In this document: piece by piece, positions 13,401 to 21,830 of the stretch
How the letters are laid out: each line of letters begins with the position of its first letter
Numbering within the stretch: position 1 is the stretch's first letter
Source of the DNA: Progne subis subis
Taxonomy: Eukaryota > Chordata > Aves > Passeriformes > Hirundinidae
DNA length: 64,000 nt
Reading direction: 5' to 3'
NCBI GenBank assembly: GCA_022316685.1
Contig: JAKJHU010000168.1
Span: 248,001-312,000, forward strand
Notes under the pieces: generated by a model
What the model was told of the DNA's origin: nothing
Databases searched by the model: none
Seen by the model: only the letters and a program-made list of their open reading frames with translations
Made by a program: the position numbers and the translations under genes

Positions 13401-15953
13401 TGGGAATACGATTGTTAACCCTGAAGCAGAATAATCCCTAAATTGTTCTTACAAAAACGGGAGGGATGACAGCTGTTAGTCACATGCAGACCAGGAATGC
13501 AAGGCCACCGTTGGGAATTTAAGTAAATGTTTGAATCCAGATCCCTGTTCCCACAGCAACTGTCACTAAAATATTCTGTGGCCCTTCCAATGCAAGTGAA
13601 AAGGGATCATTTCCTCCTTGCACAAACACAAGAGTTAGGTTGTGGCAGCAGAAATATTCCTCAAAACTTTCCAGGGACATCAGGGACATCAATGTTTTGT
13701 TAAAGTGAAAGAGAAAGAAATTACTTAAACAAGACAGACCAGCATGAATGCAAAGCCAATCTTTCAAGTATAATTTTGCCACTTTTCCATAGAGAATCTC
13801 AGTAAGATTCCCTTCATAATCCTCCTACACCAAACCCTTGAAACAACTGCACTCCTGTCAGTCCTGATTTGTGTAGTTACATGGGCAGTATGTTACAGGT
13901 TAACAGGGACAGTGTTAAACCCAGATGTCATCACTCCAAACACCAGGCACCAAGGCACATGCTTTAGAGAGAGAGAGAGAGAGAGAAAATTAATGCATTA
14001 TGTATTATCACTGTGTAAAAAAACCAGAAGAAATAAAAAAATCAATATGCTATAATAGAGAGTACACTCAGAGGAAAGCTAAGGCTTAAGAAAGCTCTAC
14101 AGAGACAGCTTTCCAAAACACTCACAGGGGGCTATGAAACATCAAAAGTCTTAATTGAAAGGCTTTCAAAGTCACAGCCATTCAAGAATAAGCCCTTAAA
14201 ATGAAAACACCCAACCACAATAAAGGCTTTTAAACTGTATAGGATCTTTCCTCTTGAGAGGGATGTGAGGAGGATGAAGCCAGGCTGGGACCCCCAAAGC
14301 AGCCACAGCCAGCAGGAACTGCACACGTGCCTGCGAGCATGGAGCAGAACAGGAGAGGTGCCCACCTCCCACACTTACCCCTTTTCCTGCAGGGTGCCCA
14401 TCCCTGGTGAGGTGCTCCTTCCCCATGCACCTGCAGTGTCCACCTTTTTGCTGGACTCTCCCAGGAAACCACAACTTTTCTTCCCTGCACCAAGTAAGTG
14501 CTTGCCAGCAGCTATGGAATTCTCTCCCACAGCTGAATCCTCTCCAGAAAAGCTTTGCTGCTCATTTGGGGCAGATTCAGACAGGCTGGGTGTCTCCTGG
14601 GGTTCAGCTGCAGCACAGACCTCTCTGGCACTGGCACCAGTTGCTGTCCTGTGACTCCTTCCTTGTTTGGAAGTCATTCCTTTTGAGGAAACCTTCCCAG
14701 CAGTCCTGGGGCCTTGAGAAACACATCTGGCTGTGAGTTTCCTTTGCAGTTTCTTCACGTCTGGGTCAGTCCTGTAAGGGGCTGTTAACTGGTATGGAGA
14801 GAGCTTCTTCAACAGCAAAGGCTTTTTGCTTCCAGCTCTCACCTTCCTGCACTCAGGAACATCCTCAACAGGTACAGGCACCTGCTGCTCTTCAGCTTTC
14901 TTGGGAGCATGTGCCTCACCTGCCCATTTTTGTCCTGTAGCTCCCTGAACCTCAAATGGAGTTTTCAAGATGCTTTTCCTGATTTTCAATGCCTTCTCTA
15001 AGGCCCTGTTCAGCAGTTCCAGCTCCTCTAGCTCCTTGGGTGAAGGCCTGTCTCCTGCAAGAAGAGAAAACATGTCAGAAGGTTCAGGCCTGGATGTTGA
15101 CCATTTGACTCTGCACTAACTTGCTCTTCTAGGTGGCACAGAAGGAAATGAAACCTAATGAATGGTGCAGGGGGTATTATTTTAGCTGTGGGAACAGCCA
15201 CTGCACAGAGGATGCAGGCAGGATTGTCAGAAGCTTTGAAGACCCAGGATGGATGTGAGCCACAGGACAGTTCTCCTGACTCAACCTCAACAAGTGACAC
15301 TCCCACACTTGGGTCAGGCCCACAGTCACTTCATTCATTGCGGGCCTTGGCTAACGAGGCACGACTCCAAGCTAATCCCAAGGACGAGAGCAGGAGGAAA
15401 AAGGCAGAGGGGGCATTTAGGTGGTTGCAGAGCACTGGAATGACTCCTAACACCGCAACTGGCCCGAGGCCGGTGTGACACGAGGAGGCACCGGCCCGGG
15501 GAAAGCGCTCACCGTGTTCAGTGCTGGAGCATGTCTGTGGCCGCTCCTCTTCCTCATCATCCCTGGAGGGAACAAACGGCGACGGGGGCCGGCGTTGCTG
15601 CACCGGGACGAGACCAGCACCCCCGGCCCGCGGGGCCTCGGACACGGCTGCGGGACCAGCGCCCGGGCCTCCCTCCGGGCCGCCCAGGCATGGAGGGACC
15701 CGGGCGGGTGGCCACACAGCCGGGTCCCGCACTCACCAGCGCCACAGGAGCGCCCGGCTCCGCGCCGTGCGCCGCTCCAGCTCCCGCCGCCGCTCCGCGC
15801 CCTCGCCCAGCGCCGCCCTCAGCGCCGCCGCCGCCCTGCAAGGCCCAGCGCAGTCAGCACCCCACGGGGCCGGGGCCGGGGCCGGGCCCGGCCCGGCCCC
15901 GCTCCCCCTGCTCCCCCTGCCCTTCACCTTCGGCCGCGGCCCGCAGGCAGCAT
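7275..15953 (-). CDS. TEDC2: TEDC2, tubulin epsilon and delta complex protein 2 (9 coding exons, 513 aa)
   Basis: Complete spliced model: exons 15953-15928, 15835-15737, 15562-15513, 15054-14379, 12964-12911, 10753-10575, 10359-10258, 9861-9650 and 7418-7275. All introns are GT-AG, phases agree at every junction, and the sum is 1542 nt. Identification rests on blocks shared with human TEDC2 (C16orf59): N-terminal MLPAG, SPKELEELELLNRALEKAL (human SPQDLKELEFLTQALEKAV), LKLPLPYRKAYSRNSS, EEYESLLTLEGLQSTVSQCL, LYYSGLQELSDLFALKLQVS, VMMAELLP and the C-terminal HSQLCEGG...RDE. In the family, TEDC2 binds TEDC1 with delta- and epsilon-tubulin and is needed for stable triplet microtubules of centrioles. 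It is helical and has no enzymatic motif. At 513 aa it is longer than human (about 433), mostly through the linker in exon 4. The human comparison is from memory, but the identity is strong. Confidence 0.95.
8203..8346 (+). mobile_element. CR1 LINE 3' fragment in TEDC2 intron 8
   Basis: Forward tail of a second CR1 type: 'gatccttgtgggtctcttcc' and 'ttctgtgattccatgatt'. It is antisense to TEDC2. Confidence 0.85.
9650..9861 (-). CDS. TEDC2: TEDC2 coding exon 8 (residues 396-466)
   Basis: A 212-bp exon with acceptor aacctggcag and donor gtgagtc. A variable Cys-containing stretch is followed by the conserved helix LYYSGLQELSDLFALKLQVS and MLHQEIALQK, equivalent to human VYSSTQELQTLAALKLRVAV. Confidence 0.94.
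10258..10359 (-). CDS. TEDC2: TEDC2 coding exon 7 (residues 362-396)
   Basis: A 102-bp exon with acceptor ctcttgtag and donor gtgagac. It encodes the best conserved block of the protein, EEYESLLTLEGLQSTVSQCL, followed by QKLQLLQ; human reads QEYRCLLTLEGLQAMVGQCL. Confidence 0.95.
10575..10753 (-). CDS. TEDC2: TEDC2 coding exon 6 (residues 302-362)
   Basis: Acceptor tgatctcag and donor gtaagg. It encodes FLKLLLLEFCSPKLIPSPAE then IEEELRGLQDVPFHLRQYVE. This corresponds to the human FLQNM...EVEAEAGRLRKACSLLRLRM region. Another AG lies 41 bp upstream, but only the chosen one keeps phase with exon 5. Confidence 0.88.
12911..12964 (-). CDS. TEDC2: TEDC2 coding exon 5 (54 bp, residues 284-302)
   Basis: Acceptor ttattttacag and donor gtaagacc. 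In phase 2 it reads CQLKLPLPYRKAYSRNS, matching human HLLRLPAAFRKAASQNSS. This is too short to be found by length; homology and phase reveal it. Skipping it would keep the frame (54 nt), so a skipped isoform is possible. Confidence 0.9.
13966..13986. repeat. (AG)n microsatellite in TEDC2 intron 4
   Basis: About ten uninterrupted AG dinucleotides. Confidence 0.95.
14379..15054 (-). CDS. TEDC2: TEDC2 coding exon 4 (residues 59-284), conserved helix plus long variable linker
   Basis: A 676-bp exon with acceptor cttcttgcag and donor gtaagtg. It begins with the conserved helix SPKELEELELLNRALEKAL, then about 190 residues of Lys/Ser/Gly/Pro-rich, low-conservation sequence including LLLKKLSPYQLTAPYRTDPD. 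The linker accounts for most of the extra length over the human protein and is probably disordered (inference). Confidence 0.93.
15513..15562 (-). CDS. TEDC2: TEDC2 coding exon 3 (residues 42-59)
   Basis: A 50-bp exon with acceptor ttccctccag and donor gtgagcgc. It encodes the acidic stretch DDEEEERPQTCSSTEH. In-phase joining completes Trp42 upstream and Gly59 downstream. Confidence 0.88.
15737..15835 (-). CDS. TEDC2: TEDC2 coding exon 2 (residues 9-42)
   Basis: Acceptor ccttgcag, donor gtgagt. It encodes an Ala/Arg/Glu/Leu-rich helix, ALRAALGEGAERRRELERR then SRALLWRW, which aligns with the human N-terminal helix ending LLHAW. Likely a coiled-coil or tubulin-complex contact (inference). Confidence 0.9.
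15866..15886 (+). repeat. Short GGGGCC hexamer array in TEDC2 intron 1
   Basis: Three uninterrupted GGGGCC units followed by GGG, a four-tract G-quadruplex motif. It lies on the strand opposite TEDC2, inside the 92-bp intron 1. Confidence 0.9.
15928..15953 (-). CDS. TEDC2: TEDC2 coding exon 1 (residues 1-8)
   Basis: ATG at 15953-15951 opens MLPAGRGR and the exon ends CCGAAG before gtgaag (phase 2). The start is chosen because MLPAG matches the human N terminus and this is the only ATG that splices in frame to exon 2. The 92-bp intron is unusually short and very GC-rich. Confidence 0.88.
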
Positions 15954-16570
15954 CAGCCTGGCCGCAGCTCCCGCCGGCCCCGCCCCGGCCCGGATCCCTA
16001 CGGCCCTGCCAGGACCTGCGGGCGGGGCGTGTCCGCGCGGCGAGGGCGGGAGCGGCCCCGGCCTGAGGGGTTCCGGGTGGCTCCGGGTCGCGCTCCGCCG
16101 CAGCCCGGGGGGTGTCGGGCAGGGAGATCCCTGTGGTTGCTGTGCCTGCCCGGCGCGGGCGGGACGGTGCCGGGGATTCCCCGCTGGGCCCCGGGGAAGC
16201 CGCTTTTCCCTCCGCTGCCTTCGGCGCTTCCCTTTCTTTCCTACCCAGAGGTGCTCGGGCGCCGCGGGCCCGTCCCACAGCCGAGGTACCCGGCCTGTCC
16301 TGGGGTCAAGACACAAACGGGATTCGTTCCCCTCGGCCTTGGCAGTGGAGCGCCCCGAGAACACAGAGCCCCCGGCGCTGAGGGGCTGCAGCCCCCCGCT
16401 CCGCACAGTTCCCGCAGCTGGAGGTGGAAGCGGGACCAGCCCGGGGCCGGGTGGCAGCCCGGGGCCCCGGGAACCCTGCCAGAACCGCCTTCGGCCCAGC
16501 GGGCACAGCGCACGGCAAGCTGCTGCCGCCGCCCGTGCTTTGCATCGGCATAAAAGAGGATTTGTGAGGG

Positions 16571-16596
16571 TTTTTTTTTTTTTTTTTTTTTTTTTT
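16571..16596. repeat. Poly(T) run of 26
   Basis: Homopolymer at the outer border of the TEDC2 CpG island. It is poly(A) on the minus strand; no recognisable retroposed body is attached. Confidence 0.95.
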
Positions 16597-16599
16597 GAT

Positions 16600-19540
16600 G
16601 GAGAGGGGGATCTGCCTTGCTCCGCGGCTGTGGAAGCTGCCGGGTTGGTACCACGGGCTCCGAGTGCTGCTGGGTGCCGTCAGGATCAGCTCCTGCTGCA
16701 GAGCGGTGCAGTTCTCCAGAAAAGCCCATAGCTGGCACTCGGCGCTGTTTGTTCAGGCAGCTGAGGAGCAAGAATCCAGTCCTCCCCCTTGTACAGCAGA
16801 ATGAAAGTTAACAAAAAGTTAGAAAGTAGGAAAGAAGTGATTCTTTGCCATCAATGGCTAAATCTTGAGGTTGAGGTGCTCGTGAGTCTCTGCAGTCACA
16901 TGACCAGAGACTTTAAAAGAGAAGTTGAGAATTCCAGGTGATTCATCGACACAGGACTAAAAACCACTTATAAAACATTACAAAATATCAGAAAAATCAT
17001 CACACAAAGAGCATTTCTACATTCAGGAACAAAGCATTCTTCCAGTTGTAATTTATACTTTTGGCACAGATGAAGAATGAGACAAAATCTCTCTCTGTAG
17101 ACTTTGCAACCAAATCTGGCAAATAGGCTTGTCCCTTCCTGCCCTGAATCTTGTAAAGAAGTGTGAGTTCACTGTCAGAAAACTTTGAACAATTACACTT
17201 CTGAGGCTTGAGCCAAGGTAGAGCCCAGCCAGATATCTCTGGTCTCAGCAGGGCTGATGGGGATATCAGACACTCAGAAAATATTTTAATCAACAGAGTC
17301 ACCAGCTGAGGCCCTGGGAAGCACAGCAGCGGGACAAGAAGAGCTCATTTTCAGACAGCTGCTTCTCTACGATCATGAAATATCCTGAATCAGAAGGGAC
17401 ACACAAGGATCATGAATCCAACTCCCAGCCCTGCACAAACACCTCAACAATCCCACTCTGTGCATCCCTGGGAGCATTGTCCAAGCACTACTGGAGCCCT
17501 GGCAGCCTCGGGCCCTGTTCAGTGCCCCACTACCCTCTGGGGGAAGAACCTTTCCCTAATATCCAACCTGACCCTCCCCTGGCACAGCTCCAGCCGTTCC
17601 CTCAGGTCCTGCCCCTGGTCACAGAGCAGAGATCAGAGCTGGCCCTCGGGATGGAGCTGCGGCCCCCAAAGAGCTCTGCCCTCAGTCTCTTCCCGGCTGA
17701 ACAAACCGAGTGTCCTCAGCCACTCCTCACACAGCTCTAGTTCCCTCGAGACCCTTCACCATCCTCGTGTCCCTCCTTTGCTCTCCAGTAGCTTTAGATG
17801 CTCCTGATGCTGTGGTGCCCGAAGCTGTGCCCGGGGTAGGTGGATTCCTGCAGGCTGGGACCGGCCAGGAGATGGAGCCCTGAGCTCCTGGAGCCTCCAG
17901 CATCGCCTGCTGTCCCGGGGGAGCACAGCCTCGGCCGTGAGAGTGACACCTCTCCTCGGGCACCTGCATGCTCTTGGCATTTAAGTGTTAAAAACAACCA
18001 AAAAAGGGATCAGGCTGCTGTAATCCGGGGATGTCACCTGAGGCATGAAGCGTGCTGGAGCCGCACTACTGACGTGGTTACCTTTTGCATCCAGTCTCTG
18101 TGGTTTGGCAGTGCTAAAAATGATCCCCAAAACCCAAGGATCCCTTTGTACAGCAGATGAATCAAGTGTACACCCTTCCTGAGCCTCTGGCTTTGTGCAG
18201 GCAGTACAGTTCCCCCCAAGAGACAGGAAAGCTTTAGTGCAGGCACTTTGTTGTTAAGCTGCACCTTGCTGAGAAGGAGGACAGATGACTATCTGCATGT
18301 TGGCTTAGAGTAAAGATTTAGGTGAGGCAAGGGTGCTGCCATCACAAAATCAGGAGGAGCAGCATGGCAGGGAGGGCAAGGCTTTACCTTGTCCCTTCCA
18401 GCTGCAGTGAGCACTGGTTAAACCAGAAACCATGGCAGAGACGTTGGGGTGAGGTGATAATTGGCAGGTGGAGAGGAGAAACTTCCTGACAGAGATAAAA
18501 CCACTCCTCTGCTTATGCTCAGGGCTCAAACATGCCGCCACTGGACATTACAGCCCAGCTGCTCCCACAACCCTCTCCTACTCCCCTCCACACCTTCGTG
18601 ATGGGCTCCTGCTGCCTTGCCTTCTGAGGAGCCTTGCAACAGGGCAGCTGGGTGAATCAGTTCCTGCCTTCTCTTGTGGGGGGTTGGGTTTCCAGTGGAT
18701 CATCTAACAAAGCCAGTTGAGCAAAAAGTCCTGGGTGTGTGTATCTGATTCTTTTCACTGAGAGCAATTTGTGCTGGAATGGGTAAAGGCAGCGAAGAGC
18801 TGTTTTCTGTTCATGTAGCAACAGGCCCTGCACCAGTACAGACCTGATGTGGCACAGCTGGCATAGGGGACATTTGTGCCAGGGCCTGGATTTTAAGCTA
18901 AGAGTCTCAGTTGTGTTTCTGCTTCATGACATTCTTTGCTGGGAAAATGCTGGGTACTTCAACCTGGCAACATGCTAAGTGACATTTCAACTGGTGCAAA
19001 AATGTAGTTACAAAAGACAGGTTAAAATATTTGTGTGATGTTCAAGGGACTGCTGCTGGTACACAGCTCTGGCACCAGTTATTTTTGGTCCTGAAGTCAT
19101 GAGAATTTTGCACAGGTGAGATGTAATGGAAGTTACACTGTCAGCACTCATTCACTGCTCAGGCTGACAGGTGGTATTCTGCAATCTGTATTTTTATTTT
19201 CCTGAGACCCCAACTCTCAAATACCTGTCAGCTAATAAAAACAACTGTCCAGGCACTGGATTCTCTTGCTGGATGCCTAAAAGCTCTTTGAAAGCTGTGC
19301 CCATAACCTAATATGGTAGGATTCTCTGGGGTAAAATTCAAGTAGACATCACTTAGCAACAAGAAGAGAAAAAAATTAAACCAGGACGTAAACTTCACCA
19401 CTAATACACCTCCCCACGCTTTCTATATTATTGCTATATTATTTTATTCCATGATCTGTGCTCTTCCTGTGTGGTGCCCGTGGGCATCAGTGCTGTTTGC
19501 TGAGCTGACACAGGAAAACCCTCCCTATGTACACGGGCAT
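16600..19540. other. Non-coding region upstream of TEDC2
   Basis: No gene supported other than the CR1 at 17370-17836. A minus-strand 100-aa frame (17000-17302) resembles no family I know. If the human order held, CCNF would end here, but no cyclin or F-box sequence is seen. Confidence 0.55.
17370..17836 (-). mobile_element. CR1 LINE 3' fragment, long
   Basis: Reverse CR1 of the 'cacaaggatcatgaatccaa' type. It includes 'ttccctaatatccaacctga' and a segment complementary to the retroelement's untranslated and end-of-ORF2 region. The same family appears on the plus strand at 47340-47862. Confidence 0.88.
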
Positions 19541-19850
19541 GTTGTGGTTTAACCCCAGCCAGCAGCTCAGTTCCACACTGCTCATTCATCCCTTCCCAGT
19601 GGGATGGTGCAGAGCATTGTAAGAGTAAAACTGCGAGAACCCATGGGATGAGATAAAGACAGTTTAGCAGGAAAAGCAAAGGCCATGCAAGAAAAAAAAA
19701 AAAACCAGAGCAAGAAATTTGTTCCCTGCTTCTCCTGGGCAGGCAGGTGTTCAACCATTGCCAGGACAGCAGGATGCTGTCACAGGTAACAGCTTATTGT
19801 CATAGGAAAGATGTGTGCTGATGTCTTTACAAACAGTTCCATGGGTAAGG
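19541..19850 (+). mobile_element. ERV LTR, truncated (TGTTGTGGTTTAACCCC type)
   Basis: Begins with the 5' LTR sequence TGTTGTGGTTTAACCCC. It continues through 'gagataaagacagtttagca' and 'gggcaggcaggtgttcaacc', a series I recognise from abundant avian ERV LTRs. The 3' end is not clear; no internal viral sequence is attached. Confidence 0.75.
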
Positions 19851-20032
19851 GAATGGGTATTAATGTCTTTGAAATGAGTCTTAATATCTCTACCAGCTTC
19901 AAGCAGCAGGTTTGTTACAGAGCTCAGACAGCCCTGCCTCCTGAAACAGAAAAGTGGGTCTGCACGAGCTTGAGTTTCTGAACTTTGGGGTAAAATGACA
20001 GGTTCAAGGGGTATATGTGGTAGGTGGTTCGG

Positions 20033-20225
20033 GAAGGCTGTACCTTCCTAGGACCTCAGCAGTGAGGAAGGGAAGAGGGCAACATGCGGCCGGGAGTTTG
20101 GGATGAAAGGAGGCTGCATCCTCTGAAACCTCGGGAGAGAAAACCCCGTGGGCATATGCCCTGGTGGACTCTCTCCCTTTATTCGAATAAAGTTGCAGGA
20201 CTGCTCTGTCTGCTTTATGGACTGT
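20033..20225 (+). mobile_element. LTR fragment with TTTATTCGAATAAAG palindrome (copy 1)
   Basis: Shares an ordered set of blocks with the region at 21335-21515 read in reverse: 'ggaggctgcatcctc', the palindrome TTTATTCGAATAAAG, and a region ending 'ctctgtctgc'. The AATAAA suggests the R region of an LTR. No coding sequence. The LTR identity is inference from layout. Confidence 0.6.
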
Positions 20226-20830
20226 AATAAATACAATGGACCAAATTCTAGAAATCAAAATTTTAGAATTTTATTGAGAGACAAAATGACAGTCTCGGAT
20301 AGCCACAATTAAAAGGACAGCGTCGAGCCCGGAATCGGCGCTGGGTGAACACGGTAACACACTCTGCCAGTATGCCACCCCCAAGTTCACATTTCTGGTC
20401 TGAAGCTGTCTCTTTTTATACACTGGATCGCTGAGAGAAAATCAGGGCTCCAAGGTTCCCTTGTCCGAGGCAGCCTCATTAGATATTCATGTTCGGGTTC
20501 TGGTATTTTGAATGGATTTGCCCAGGCAAACATTGTCCTTAATTGTCGAGTCCAGGTGTGGTGTAGAGATGGTAATGTCAGGAGGAGACGGATGAGATAT
20601 CGATCTGATGTGATCATTTGGTTCTCCGGGTTCTCCATCTCCCTTTTCCATTGTCTTTGTTCTCTTCGTAAGGATTCCCAGCAGAGGTATCCTCGTGTCC
20701 CTTTTGGTGTAATTCTCAGCATAGTTTCTTGTGTCCCTTTTTGTGTACTGCTCTGCCAACAGGAAATTCCTCATACCCCTCTCCGTGCAGCTTTCGTCTC
20801 AGTTTTTTCATAATATATTTGAGTAGAAAT
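20225..20830 (-). mobile_element. ERV LTR-like element on the minus strand
   Basis: On the minus strand a TATA-like GTATAAAAAGAG (about 20420) is followed about 150 nt later by CAATAAAATTC (about 20260), the spacing of U3-R in an LTR. The 111-aa open frame over it has no recognisable gag, pol or env similarity. Outer ends were not resolved because it abuts copy 1 of the palindrome LTR. Confidence 0.5.
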
Positions 20831-20942
20831 AGAACTTATATTTATAGGGGTGAATTACAATACATACATATTTCAACACGAATTAACTTTAGGACATATA
20901 TCACATGGACCCTGGCATTTCATAGTGTGATTTTCTGTACAA

Positions 20943-21145
20943 GTCCAACCATTAACCCACCACTAAACCACGTTCCCAGGTGCCACATCTACATGTTTTT
21001 TTAACACCTCTTGGGCTGGTGACTCTACCACTGCCCTGGGTAACCTGTACCAGTGCCTGACTACCCTTAAAGTGAAGAATTTTTTTTCTAATATCCAACC
21101 TAAACCTCCCCTGGCAGAACCTGAGGTTGCTTCAGCTTGCTAGGT
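20943..21145 (-). mobile_element. CR1 LINE 3' fragment
   Basis: Reverse CR1: 'ccaccactaaaccacgttcc', 'gtaacctgtaccagtgcctg', 'ctaatatccaacctaaacct'. It sits between the two opposed LTR copies. Confidence 0.85.
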
Positions 21146-21334
21146 GAAAAATGCTAACAGCAGGGACACTCTCACTGGGAAATACTCTGTATTCTCACCC
21201 TCTTCCTGAATGTTACATTGGATCAGTCCTGTTTGAAACAAAACAGGGAGGATAAAGAAACTCTCCTGTACATGAAATCATGAAACAAATTGTCAGGAAA
21301 ATTAATCTGCAAGCACCAGAGGTTTATGTCCAAA

Positions 21335-21830
21335 AAGGAGACAGAGGAGTCCTGTAACTTTATTCGAATAAAGGGAGAGGCCATGGGGCATTTCCCATGG
21401 GGTCTCTCAAAATTTTGGAGGATGCAGCCTCCTTTTTATCTTAATTTCATGGCCTCATGCTCCTTTCTCTTTCCCCATTGGCTGAGGTACTTGAGAGGTA
21501 CAGACTTCTGGAAATGCCTAATACCTAAGATCCCCTTCTAATGTATAACCCTCCCCCCCCGCCTTTTTTTTTTTTTCTTGTGTCAGTTAGTGGAATTCCT
21601 TATAGAATTTATGGTTCTTCCCATTGGTCCTTTCATCCCTCAGTATTGAGTTTTATTTATCAGCAGGTCTACAGTTTGTCTGCAAAGACAAATCTCTCAT
21701 TCCATTTATCAATCAGTGGAATCCTTCCCATTGTTTTTTTAATCTCTCAGTATCCAGCTTTATTTATCAGCAGATCCACCGTTTGTTTGTAAAGACAAGT
21801 CCCTCATTCCTTTCAAGATGGAGCTAGAGC
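21335..21830 (-). mobile_element. LTR fragment with TTTATTCGAATAAAG palindrome (copy 2)
   Basis: Reverse-orientation relative of 20033-20225: 'gtcctgtaactttattcgaa', 'ggatgcagcctcc', 'ggtacagacttctgg'. It extends further and includes two imperfect tandem units (about 21585-21700 and 21712-21812), each with 'tttatttatcagcag' and 'aaagacaa'. No viral reading frame. Confidence 0.6.

Larger units (their letters stand above)
15480..16560 (-). promoter_or_regulatory. CpG island and promoter of TEDC2
   Basis: A dense block of CpG and very high GC covers exons 1-3 and about 600 bp upstream of the start codon. There is no obvious TATA box, as is usual for a housekeeping ciliary or centriolar gene. 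A perfect kappaB-like site, GGGGATTCCCC, lies at 16172-16182. The island stops at a 26-T run (16571-16596). The transcription start is not identifiable from sequence alone. Confidence 0.8.

Noticed and set aside
15475..16731. 418-aa plus-strand open frame over the TEDC2 promoter
   Set aside because: Produced by the stop-poor CpG island. It overlaps TEDC2 exons 1-3 on the opposite strand, is Pro/Arg/Ala-rich, and ends through the poly(T) run as poly-Phe.
17000..17302. 100-aa minus frame as a possible CCNF or other terminal exon
   Set aside because: No cyclin, F-box or PEST feature and no similarity that I recognise.
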